This document shows, in pieces, positions 26,561 through 35,200 of a DNA stretch of 64,000 bases (position 1 is the first letter of the stretch; every line of letters starts with the position of its first letter). Origin of the DNA: Rhodovulum sp. (GTDB lineage: Bacteria > Pseudomonadota > Alphaproteobacteria > Rhodobacterales > Rhodobacteraceae); assembly GCA_002706605.1 (NCBI GenBank), contig PALT01000033.1, positions 124,001 through 188,000 of the forward strand, in the 5' to 3' direction. The translations under genes and the position numbers were made by a program. The notes under the pieces were generated by a model that saw only the letters and a program-made list of their open reading frames with translations, did not search any database and was not told where the DNA came from.

Positions 26561-27057
26561 TGTGCCGCGCCGGGTTGAAAGATGGTTTTGACGCGGCCCT
26601 GCATGGTGCCCTGACCGGTGTTCAGATCCACGATCAGGCGTTCCCCCGACAGGGCGTTCTGTCCTTGGGTCAGCAAAACGTTACCGGACAGGATGATCGA
26701 GGCAGAGTCGATCGTGTATTCGGCGCGGGCGGCCTCGGCGGCCTCACCACCATTGACCAGAACGACGTTTCCGGTGGCGATCATGCGGGCGATTTGGCCG
26801 GGATTGTCGCCTTGGGCGTATTCGACCGCGACGTTATCGGCACTCAGACGCATGGCACCCTGACCGATCAGGACGTTGCCGGAAAATTCTGCAATTCCAG
26901 TGGCTTGGTCAACGCGCAGTTGATCGGCAGTCACCTCAACCGGTAGGGAGGCGTCTTGTTTCAGGCCACCAAAAGCCACCTGAGCCCCTTGGGCCAAGGT
27001 CATGGTGGCAGCACAAATAACAGCTAGGGCGATCCCGCCCATCGACGAAAACTTCAC
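26557..27057 (-). CDS. lptA: Lipopolysaccharide transport periplasmic protein LptA
   Basis: 166 residues from a GTG start overlapping the lptC stop (GTGA). A signal peptide (cleavage near TLAQG) precedes an OstA/LptA beta-jellyroll domain with the repeated pattern ADQLRVDQATGIAEFSGNVLIGQG and ANVLL-like strands. It forms the periplasmic bridge for LPS between LptC and LptD. The operon context makes the assignment firm. Confidence 0.93.
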   Translation of the reverse strand: MKFSSMGGIALAVICAATMTLAQGAQVAFGGLKQDASLPVEVTADQLRVDQATGIAEFSGNVLIGQGAMRLSADNVAVEYAQGDNPGQIARMIATGNVVLVNGGEAAEAARAEYTIDSASIILSGNVLLTQGQNALSGERLIVDLNTGQGTMQGRVKTIFQPGAAQ

Positions 27058-27749
27058 CGTTCATCCCCCGATGTCTGGGGATCGTATATCAGTTTCACGC
27101 CTTGATTGAAAACAAGAACATACGAATTCGGGTCGTTCTCGTCGGGGCGCAGATCAAGGCCACCCGCGGTCAGATTTCCCATCGGGGACTGGATATCGAC
27201 GGGCGTGTCCGTGGACAGCCGAACGGCGTTCAGCGCGGTATCCAGTTCCTGTGTCATGATCACATATCCCTGCGACGTTTCGATTTCGACGTTGCCGGAT
27301 AGATGGGCGGTGGTCTGGTCGCTATCAATCACGCCTTGCGCAGATGTGATCGCCGCAAAGCCGCCGTCGGTGAAATCCAGCCGTCCGCGCAGGTTTTGTG
27401 CCTGCCCCTGACCGGTGTCGGCGGCGTTCGGGACGGCGCGGTCGGCCTCTAGGGAAATGGCGGTGCCATCGGGCGTTACGGTCGCATATTGCGGAGCGCG
27501 AAACCCTTGTTCCTGTGCCAGTTGTTCCAGTTCGGATTGCGCATAGGGCAGGTTTTGCAACCCGTCCGAGCCCCGCGAAAACAGGAACAGCGTCGACAAC
27601 AGACCCAGCGCCGCAAGGGGCAGGATTACTTTGACCCAGGCGATAAACCGGGAATAGCTGTTGTCATAGGTGCGCATCTGCGGGTCGGGACCTTTGGCGG
27701 GGTTTGGCATCGCACCATAGGCAGTGCGACGCCCCTGTCCAAGCTGCAT
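27054..27749 (-). CDS. lptC: LPS export protein LptC
   Basis: Up to 231 residues. A single membrane anchor (FIAWVKVILPLAALGLLSTLFLF) is followed by a periplasmic LptC/YrbK jellyroll domain. It recruits LPS from LptBFG and passes it to LptA. Which of three in-frame ATGs is used (27749, 27710 or 27677) is unclear. The last, giving MRTYDNSYSRFIAWVK, fits the family best because little precedes the membrane helix, but its ribosome-binding site is distant. First gene of lptCAB, 39 bases after rnd. Confidence 0.9.
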   Translation of the reverse strand: MQLGQGRRTAYGAMPNPAKGPDPQMRTYDNSYSRFIAWVKVILPLAALGLLSTLFLFSRGSDGLQNLPYAQSELEQLAQEQGFRAPQYATVTPDGTAISLEADRAVPNAADTGQGQAQNLRGRLDFTDGGFAAITSAQGVIDSDQTTAHLSGNVEIETSQGYVIMTQELDTALNAVRLSTDTPVDIQSPMGNLTAGGLDLRPDENDPNSYVLVFNQGVKLIYDPQTSGDER

Positions 27750-27788
27750 ATGGGATGTGCGCGGCAGATTGCCGAGACGTCCCCGCTC

Positions 27789-28400
27789 TTAGTGCGAAAA
27801 AATGTCGATCTCGGGCCAGCCCGCCAGATCCAGTTTCGCCCGCGTTGGCAGGAAATCGAAACAGGCCTGTGCGATCTCGCTGCGCCCTTCGCGCGCCAGA
27901 CGCTCATCCAGGACATCGCGCAGACGGTGCAGGTGCAACACATCCGACGCCGCATAGGACAGCTGTGCATCGGTCAGGGTCTCGGCGCCCCAGTCGCTCA
28001 TCTGTTGTTGCTTGGAGATGTCGACGGACAACAGTTCCTGCACCAGATTCTTCAGGCCATGGCGATCCGTGTAGGTGCGCACCAGTTTCGACGCGATTTT
28101 CGTGCAATAAACCGGTGCGGCCAGCGTGCCGAACGCGTGATACATCGCCGCGATGTCGAACCGGCCATAGTGGAACAGTTTCAACACAGACGAATCGCCC
28201 AGCAGTTTGCACAGGTTCGGTGCGTCACTCTGACCTTTGGCGATTTGCACAATATGGGCATGGCCATCGCCACCCGACAGTTGCACCACACACAGGCGAT
28301 CCCGGTGCGGGTTCAGACCCATGGTTTCACAGTCGATGGCAACAACCGGACCAAGGTCCAAATCGTTTGGTAGGTCGTTCTGATAAAGGAAATTCGTCAC
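27789..28400 (-). CDS. Ribonuclease D family 3'-5' exonuclease
   Basis: 203 residues, the short single-domain form without HRDC domains. The DEDDy exonuclease core is VVAIDCETMGLNPHRD (motif I, D and E), KLFHYGRFDIAAM (motif II) and YAASDVLHLHRL (motif III with the conserved tyrosine). It trims 3' ends of tRNA precursors. The GTG start at 28400 has AAGGG six bases upstream, but that Shine-Dalgarno sequence is the 3' arm of a hairpin beginning right at the tRNA-Leu CCA end, suggesting co-transcription and control. lptC follows on the same strand. Confidence 0.92.
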   Translation of the reverse strand: MTNFLYQNDLPNDLDLGPVVAIDCETMGLNPHRDRLCVVQLSGGDGHAHIVQIAKGQSDAPNLCKLLGDSSVLKLFHYGRFDIAAMYHAFGTLAAPVYCTKIASKLVRTYTDRHGLKNLVQELLSVDISKQQQMSDWGAETLTDAQLSYAASDVLHLHRLRDVLDERLAREGRSEIAQACFDFLPTRAKLDLAGWPEIDIFSH

Positions 28401-28405
28401 ATCGG

Positions 28406-28423
28406 ACCCTTATAAAGAAGGGT
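28406..28423 (-). promoter_or_regulatory. Hairpin sequestering the rnd ribosome-binding site
   Basis: On the minus strand ACCCTT-CTTTAT-AAGGGT is a perfect 6-bp stem with a 6-base loop. The 3' arm contains the AAGGG Shine-Dalgarno sequence of the RNase D gene. The first base of the 5' arm is the last A of tRNA-Leu CCA. Confidence 0.55.
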
Positions 28424-28509
28424 GGTGCCCAGGAGAGGACTCGAACCTCCACGTCCATACGGACACTAGCACCTGAAGCTAGCGCGTCTACCAATTCCGC
28501 CACCTGGGC
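28423..28509 (-). tRNA. tRNA-Leu (anticodon CAG)
   Basis: 87 bases with an encoded CCA. The acceptor stem GCCCAGG/CCTGGGC is perfect, the anticodon loop is TTCAGGT on a CTAGC/GCTAG stem, the long class-II variable arm contains GTCCGTATGGAC, and the T-loop is TTCGAGT. This is the leucine acceptor for CUG codons, the commonest leucine codon in this GC-rich window. The RNase D gene starts 22 bases after the CCA. Confidence 0.97.
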
Positions 28510-28655
28510 AGGTGTCGTGAGGGGCGATTTACGGATAGTTGCAGGGAGTGTCAACGACCTTTTTCCAGATTTTTTCGATCTTTGTTATTTGCTTGTTCCG
28601 AGGCGACCGGAAAGCTATTGAAAGAACGTTCTTACACATGATGGAGGCCACCCTA

Positions 28656-29639
28656 ATGTCCAAGCTTGTCACGATTTTCGGCGGCTCTGGTTTCGTAGGG
28701 CGCTACATTGCGCGCCGGATGGCGAAAGAGGGCTGGCGCGTGCGCGTGGCGGTGCGTCGCCCGAATGAGGCCCTGTTCGTACGCCCCTACGGTGTCGTCG
28801 GTCAGGTTGAACCGATTTTCTGCAACATCCGCGATGACGCGTCGGTTGCGGCTGCGACCCAAGGCGCGGATGCGGTTGTGAACTGTGTCGGGACCTTCGA
28901 CGCGGGCGGCAAAAACAACTTTGACGCGGTTCAGAACGAAGGCGCTGAGCGTATCGCACGCATCGCTGCGGAAAACGGTATCACCCATATGGTGCATATC
29001 TCGGCCATTGGTGCAGATGCCGACGCCCCCAGCGCCTACGCCAAATCCAAAGCCGCAGGCGAGGCCGCGATCCTGTCGCATATGCCCAGTGCCGTGATCC
29101 TGCGTCCGTCGGTGATCTTTGGTGGCGAGGATCAGTTCTTTAACCGTTTCGCCAGCATGTCGCGCCTTGGGCCGATCCTGCCGGTTGTCGGTGCGGATAC
29201 GAAATTCCAACCGGTCTATGTCGATGACGTCGCCGCCGCCGCCGTCAAAGGCGTTCTGGGTCAGGTTGAGCCGGGCATCTACGAACTGGGCGGGCCCGAG
29301 GTATCGACCTTCCGCGATCTGATGAAGCAGATGCTGCAGGTGATCAACCGCCGCCGTCTGATTGCCAACATTCCGTTCTTTGCGGCCAAGGCGATGGCGT
29401 TCGGGTTCGATATGCTGTCGGCGGTGACGCTGGGTCTGATCAGCAACGGCGTTCTGACCCGTGATCAGGTGAAACAGCTGGGGTCGGACAACGTGGTTGC
29501 CGATGACGCCAAAGGCTTTGCTGATCTGGGAATCACACCGACCGCAATTGGCGTTGTTATCCCTGAATACCTGTACCGCTTCCGCCCGTCGGGTCAGTAC
29601 GATGCGATCAAGGCCTCGGCCAAGAACCTCAAGGCCTAA
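28656..29639 (+). CDS. NDUFA9-like NAD(P)-binding protein (complex I accessory family)
   Basis: 327 residues from ATG 28656, chosen because GGAGG lies eight bases upstream; frames starting earlier lack signals. An atypical short-chain dehydrogenase fold begins TIFGGSGFVGRYIARRM, with IRDDASVAAA, VNCVGTFD and the membrane-proximal tail of the family that includes the complex I subunit NDUFA9. In Rhodobacteraceae such proteins are often annotated as complex I NDUFA9-family. The classic catalytic YXXXK is present as YAKSK. It may bind NADPH and a membrane quinone-linked partner. It stands alone between tRNA-Leu and uppP. Confidence 0.88.
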   Translation: MSKLVTIFGGSGFVGRYIARRMAKEGWRVRVAVRRPNEALFVRPYGVVGQVEPIFCNIRDDASVAAATQGADAVVNCVGTFDAGGKNNFDAVQNEGAERIARIAAENGITHMVHISAIGADADAPSAYAKSKAAGEAAILSHMPSAVILRPSVIFGGEDQFFNRFASMSRLGPILPVVGADTKFQPVYVDDVAAAAVKGVLGQVEPGIYELGGPEVSTFRDLMKQMLQVINRRRLIANIPFFAAKAMAFGFDMLSAVTLGLISNGVLTRDQVKQLGSDNVVADDAKGFADLGITPTAIGVVIPEYLYRFRPSGQYDAIKASAKNLKA

Positions 29640-29662
29640 GCCGGTTACAGATAGACTTGATC

Positions 29663-29686
29663 GGGCCCCCACGCGGGGCCCTTTTC
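29663..29686 (+). terminator. Terminator after the NDUFA9-like gene
   Basis: GGGCCCC (29663-29669), a 5-base loop and GGGGCCC (29675-29681) are followed by TTTTCATTTT. It lies just before the stop of convergent uppP. Confidence 0.85.
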
Positions 29687-29690
29687 ATTT

Positions 29691-30536
29691 TCAGGTATAG
29701 GCGATCCAGATCAGAACCGCGCCCAGAACCACGCGGTAGATCACATAGGGCGTAAAACTGACCGAGCGCAGCAGGCGCATCATCAAAACCAACGCCAGCA
29801 ACGCCGCCCCAAAGGCGAACAGGGCGGCAATCCCCGCATCCCGCGCCAGACCGGCGTCGGCCTCACCCGCGACCTCAACCCCCAACAAAAGACCCGAGGC
29901 CACAATCGTCGGGATCGACATCAGCATCGACAGGCGTGCCGCATCCGTGCGGGCATACCCCATCATCCGCGCGCCGGTGATCGTAATGCCAGACCGCGAC
30001 GTGCCCGGGATCAGGGCCAGAACCTGCCACAAACCCATCTTGATCGCGTCGCCCATGGTCCAGTCCTCGGCGGTTTTGTCGACTGGCCCCTTTTGGTCGG
30101 CCCAATAAAGGACAATCCCGAATACCAGCATCGTCCACCCGATCACGGCGACCGAGCGCATCGCGTCACTGAGACCCGTCACCTTTAGGATCAAACCGGC
30201 CACAATCACCGGAATCGTCGATACGATCAGCAACAGGGCCAGTTTCGCCCCCGGCGTGTCGACCCGTCCCCGCAACAGACGCGGCAACCCGCCCAATCCA
30301 ACCGCAACATCGCGCCAAAAATAGATCACGACGGCTGCCAAGGTGCCGACATGTACCGCGACATCAATGGCTTGGCCCTGATCGGTCATCCCTGTCAGAT
30401 TCGGCAAAAGAATCAGGTGTCCGGACGACGAGACCGGCAAAAACTCGGTAATGCCCTGAATTACGGCCACTAAAAGGAGATAGTACAAGGGCATGAAGGT
30501 AATCCCGAAAACCAATAACGACCCCATCCTAATCAT
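29691..30536 (-). CDS. uppP: Undecaprenyl-diphosphatase UppP/BacA
   Basis: Up to 281 residues, multiple membrane helices. The two family motifs are present: GITEFLPVSSSGHLIL near the N-terminus and PGTSRSGITITGARMMG in the middle. The enzyme recycles the lipid carrier for peptidoglycan and surface polysaccharides by removing a phosphate from undecaprenyl diphosphate. The family normally starts shortly before the GITEFLPVSSS motif, so ATG 30494 (MPLYYLLLVAVIQG) may be the real start. Neither candidate has a strong ribosome-binding site. Divergent from gltD. Confidence 0.94.
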   Translation of the reverse strand: MIRMGSLLVFGITFMPLYYLLLVAVIQGITEFLPVSSSGHLILLPNLTGMTDQGQAIDVAVHVGTLAAVVIYFWRDVAVGLGGLPRLLRGRVDTPGAKLALLLIVSTIPVIVAGLILKVTGLSDAMRSVAVIGWTMLVFGIVLYWADQKGPVDKTAEDWTMGDAIKMGLWQVLALIPGTSRSGITITGARMMGYARTDAARLSMLMSIPTIVASGLLLGVEVAGEADAGLARDAGIAALFAFGAALLALVLMMRLLRSVSFTPYVIYRVVLGAVLIWIAYT

Positions 30537-30721
30537 CTGATTTTAAAAAGAAAGACAATTAAAGGGTAAGCAATAGTTACCTAAAATTTCGGCAGTGCAG
30601 CGAAAATTCACATGATCTGCGACGAAAAATCTTTAAAAAGGTCACGTGTACTGACTTTTATTTTCATTTCGTTCTGTGTAGTCAGGGCGCAATTCAAGGA
30701 AATCTTCAGGAGAACTTCGCA

Positions 30722-32155
30722 ATGGCGAAACAAAAGATGCTCCAGTTCGTGGACGTAGATCGGGAAATGCCGCAAAAGCGGGCGGCCGATACGCGCGCGC
30801 AGGATTTCCAGGAGATCTATGCAGAATTCGCCGACAAAAAGGCGAAGGAACAGGCCAGCCGTTGCAGCCAGTGTGGTGTTCCCTATTGCCAAGCCCACTG
30901 CCCCCTGCACAACAACATCCCTGATTGGTTGCGCCTGACCGCTGAAGGTCGTCTGGAAGAAGCTTATGCCATCAGCCAAGCCACCAATACCTTCCCCGAG
31001 ATCTGTGGTCGTATCTGTCCGCAGGACCGTCTGTGCGAAGGCAACTGTGTGATTGAACAATCGGGCCATGGCACTGTGACCATCGGCTCGGTCGAGAAAT
31101 TTGTGACGGATACCGCATGGGAAGAGGGCTGGGTCAAACCCATCACGCCCACCCAAGAGCGTGGCGAGAGCGTCGCCATCATCGGTGCAGGCCCCGGTGG
31201 TCTGGCCGCGGCGGATATGCTGCGCCGTCAGGGTGTGCAGGTCACGGTCTATGACCGCCACGACCGCGCGGGCGGTCTGCTGACCTACGGTATTCCGGGC
31301 TTTAAGCTGGAAAAAGACGTGGTCATGCGCCGTGTCAAACAGCTGGAAGAAGCCGGTGTTGAGTTCGTCCTGAACTGTAACGTTGGCGAAGACATCAGCT
31401 TTGACGCCATCCGTGGCAAGCATGACGCGGTTCTGATCGCGACCGGTGTGTACAAATCGCGTGACCTGAACGGTCCGGGTTCGGGTGCCGACGGCATCGT
31501 GCGCGCCATCGACTATCTGACCGCCAGCAACCGCAAATCGTTTGGCGACGATGTTGCCGAATTCGAGAGCGGCGAGCTGAACGCCGAAGGCAAGAGCGTC
31601 ATCGTCATCGGTGGTGGTGACACCGCGATGGACTGTGTGCGTACCGCCATCCGTCAGGGTGCGACCTCGGTCAAATGTCTCTATCGCCGTGACCGTGCCA
31701 ACATGCCCGGCTCGCAGCGTGAAACGCAGAACGCCGAAGAAGAGGGCGTAGAATTCGTCTGGCAGACGGCCCCCAAAGGTTTCACCGGCGACAGCGTGGA
31801 ATCGGTGATCGTGCAAAAGATGCGTCTGGGTGCACCGGATGCGTCGGGCCGTCGTTCGCCCGAGGTCATCGAAGGCGCAGACTACAACGAACCCGCCGAT
31901 CTGGTGATCAAGGCGTTGGGCTTTGAGCCCGAGGACCTGCCGACCCTCTGGGGCGAACAGGCACTGGAAGTGACCCGTTGGGGCACCATCAAGGCCGATT
32001 TCCGCACCCATGAGACCAGCCTGCCGGGCGTGTTCGCCGTTGGTGACATCGTGCGCGGCGCGTCCTTGGTTGTTTGGGCCATCCGTGACGGTCGCGAAGC
32101 GTCCGAAAGCATCATGGATTTCCTGAACCAGACCGCACAGGTCGCCGCAGAATAA
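30722..32155 (+). CDS. gltD: Glutamate synthase (NADPH) small subunit
   Basis: 477 residues. The N-terminal domain binds two 4Fe-4S clusters (CSQCGVPYCQAHCPLHN and ICGRICPQDRLCEGNC), followed by the FAD site IIGAGPGGLAAADML and the NADPH site VIVIGGGDTAMDC. It passes electrons from NADPH to the large subunit for glutamate synthesis from glutamine and 2-oxoglutarate. The ATG has AGGAGA about seven bases upstream. Order is gltD then gltB, with a 106-base gap, the reverse of the Escherichia coli order. Confidence 0.97.
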   Translation: MAKQKMLQFVDVDREMPQKRAADTRAQDFQEIYAEFADKKAKEQASRCSQCGVPYCQAHCPLHNNIPDWLRLTAEGRLEEAYAISQATNTFPEICGRICPQDRLCEGNCVIEQSGHGTVTIGSVEKFVTDTAWEEGWVKPITPTQERGESVAIIGAGPGGLAAADMLRRQGVQVTVYDRHDRAGGLLTYGIPGFKLEKDVVMRRVKQLEEAGVEFVLNCNVGEDISFDAIRGKHDAVLIATGVYKSRDLNGPGSGADGIVRAIDYLTASNRKSFGDDVAEFESGELNAEGKSVIVIGGGDTAMDCVRTAIRQGATSVKCLYRRDRANMPGSQRETQNAEEEGVEFVWQTAPKGFTGDSVESVIVQKMRLGAPDASGRRSPEVIEGADYNEPADLVIKALGFEPEDLPTLWGEQALEVTRWGTIKADFRTHETSLPGVFAVGDIVRGASLVVWAIRDGREASESIMDFLNQTAQVAAE

Positions 32156-32261
32156 TCCCGAAATTTCAGATGGCCGGAGAGGTCCGGCCATCACCCGATT
32201 TGACCCGGCACAGGCGGGACGCCACGGCGCCCGATCCATGCCGATGAATAGGAGAAGACCC

Positions 32262-35200
32262 ATGACCAAATACGATGCCGAATGGGTGGCCCGCGAAGAG
32301 GCGAAACGCGCCTATATGGCCGAGCACAGCCTGTATCGCGACGAAGATGAACATTCGTCCTGTGGTGTTGGCCTTGTTGTTGCGCTGAACGGTAAAGCGT
32401 CGCGCAGCGTTGTTGAAAACGGGATCAGCGCGCTCAAGGCGATCTGGCACCGTGGTGCTGTGGATGCAGACGGGAAAACCGGCGACGGCGCCGGTATCCA
32501 CGTTCAGATCCCTGTCCGCTTTTTCTATGACCAGATCCGCCGCACGGGTCATGAGCCCAAGCAAGATCAACTGATCGCTGTGGGTCAGGTATTCCTGCCG
32601 CGCACGGATTTCGGTGCCCAAGAGACCTGCCGCACGATCGTCGAAACCGAAGTTCTGCGGATGGGTTACTACATCTACGGCTGGCGTCATGTGCCGGTGG
32701 ATGTGTCCTGTCTGGGTGACAAGGCGAACGCGACCCGCCCCGAGATCGAGCAAATCCTGATCTCGAACAGCAAAGGCGTGGACGAAGACACGTTTGAGCG
32801 TGAGCTTTACGTGATCCGTCGCCGCATCGAAAAGGCCGCCGCTGCCGCCCAAGTGCCCAGCCTTTACGTCTGTTCGCTGTCCTGCCGTTCGATCATCTAC
32901 AAAGGCATGATGCTGGCCGAGCAGGTGTCGGAATTCTATCCCGACCTGCAGGACGAGCGTTTTGAGTCGGCCTTCGCGATCTATCACCAGCGTTACTCGA
33001 CCAACACCTTCCCGCAGTGGTGGTTGGCCCAGCCGTTCCGCATGTTGGCCCATAACGGTGAGATCAACACGCTGAAGGGCAACCTGAACTGGATGAAGAG
33101 CCATGAAATCCGCATGGCCTCGACCACGTTCGGCGACATGGCCGAAGACATCAAACCGATCGTGCCGCAGGGATCGTCTGACTCGGCTGCTCTGGACGCC
33201 GTGTTCGAGGTTCTGGTGCGTGCCGGTCGCAACGCCCCGATGGCGAAAACGATGCTGGTCCCCGAATCGTGGTCCAAGCAGGCGGTTGAACTGCCCCAGT
33301 CGTGGCGCGACATGTATTCCTATGTGAACTCGGTGATGGAACCGTGGGACGGCCCCGCCGCTCTGGCCATGACCGATGGTCGCTGGGTCTGCGCCGGTCT
33401 GGATCGGAACGGTCTGCGCCCGATGCGTTACGTTGTGACGGGCAACGGTCTGCTGATCGCAGGGTCCGAGGCAGGCATGGTACCGGTCGACGAATCCACC
33501 GTCCGTGAAAAAGGCGCTCTGGGTCCGGGTCAGATGATCGCGGTCGACATGGCCGAGGGCAAACTGTTCCACGACGTTGAAATCAAAGACAAACTGGCCG
33601 ATTCCCAGCCCTTTGGCGACTGGGTTGGCAAGATCAACGAGCTTGACGAAGAGCTGTCGCAGGTGTCCGAAAAGGCCCTGTTCAGCGGCAATGAACTGCG
33701 CAAGCGTCAGATCGCCGCCGGCTACACCATGGAAGAGCTGGAGCAAATCCTGCTGCCGATGGCCGAAGACGCCAAAGAGGCGATTGCCTCGATGGGCGAC
33801 GACACGCCGTCCGCTGTTCTGTCGGAAAAATACCGTCCGCTCAGCCACTTCTTCCGCCAGAACTTTAGCCAGGTGACCAACCCCCCGATCGACAGTCTGC
33901 GCGAATACCGCGTGATGTCGCTGAAGACGCGGTTCGGGAACCTGAAAAACGTCCTGGACGAGGACAGCAGCCAGACCGAGATCTTGGTTCTGGACAGCCC
34001 CTTTGTCGGCAACGCCCAGTTCGATGAAATGGTCAGCCATTTCAACGCGCCGATGGTCGAAATCGACTGTACCTTCCCTGTGAATGGCGGCAACGACGCC
34101 CTGCGCGCCGGTCTGGCCCGTATCCGCAGCGAAGCCGAAGAAGCCGTCCGTTCGGGTGCCGGTCACATCATCCTGACCGACCAGAACCAAGGTGAAGACA
34201 AGGTCGCAATGCCGATGATCCTCGCGACCAGCGCGGTTCACTCGTGGCTGACGCGCAAAGGTCTGCGGACCTTCACCTCGATCAACGTGCGCGCGGCGGA
34301 ATGTATCGACCCGCATTATTTCGCGGTGCTGATCGGCTGTGGTGCGACGACCGTCAACGCCTATCTGGCTGAGGATTCGCTGGCCGACCGTATCGAACGT
34401 GGTCTGCTGGAGATGTCCCTGACGGATGCGGTGCACGCCTATCGCAACGCGGTTGACCAAGGTCTGTTGAAAATTATGGCCAAGATGGGGATCTCGGTGA
34501 TCTCGTCCTACCGTGGTGGTCTAAATTTTGAGGCCGTCGGCCTGTCGCGTGCGATGGTTGCCGAATACTTCCCCGGTATGCACAGCCGTATCTCGGGCAT
34601 CGGTGTCAGCGGCGTTCAGCACAAAATGGAACAGGTCCACGCCCTTGGTTGGCGGGGTGGTTCCGACGTGCTGCCGATCGGTGGTTTCTACAAATCGCGC
34701 CGTTCGGGTGAAAAGCACGCGTGGGAAGCACAGACGATGCACATGCTGCAATCGGCCTGTGACAACGCCAGCTTTGAGATGTGGAAACGCTTCTCCGCCT
34801 CGATGCGGGCGAACCCGCCGATCCATCTGCGTGACCTGTTGGACATCAAACCGATGGGCAAGGCGATCCCGCTGGAAGAGGTCGAATCGATCACCTCGAT
34901 CCGCAAGCGTTTCGTGACGCCGGGCATGTCGCTGGGCGCGCTGTCGCCCGAGGCGCACAAGACCCTGAACGTTGCGATGAACCGCATTGGCGCGAAATCG
35001 GACTCGGGTGAGGGTGGTGAAGATCCGGCACACTTTGTACCGGAGCCCAACGGCGACAACCCGTCGGCCAAGATCAAACAGGTGGCGTCGGGCCGTTTCG
35101 GTGTGACCGCCGAATACCTGAACCACTGTGAAGAGCTGGAGATCAAAGTCGCACAGGGCGCCAAGCCCGGCGAAGGTGGTCAGCTGCCCGGCATGAAGGT

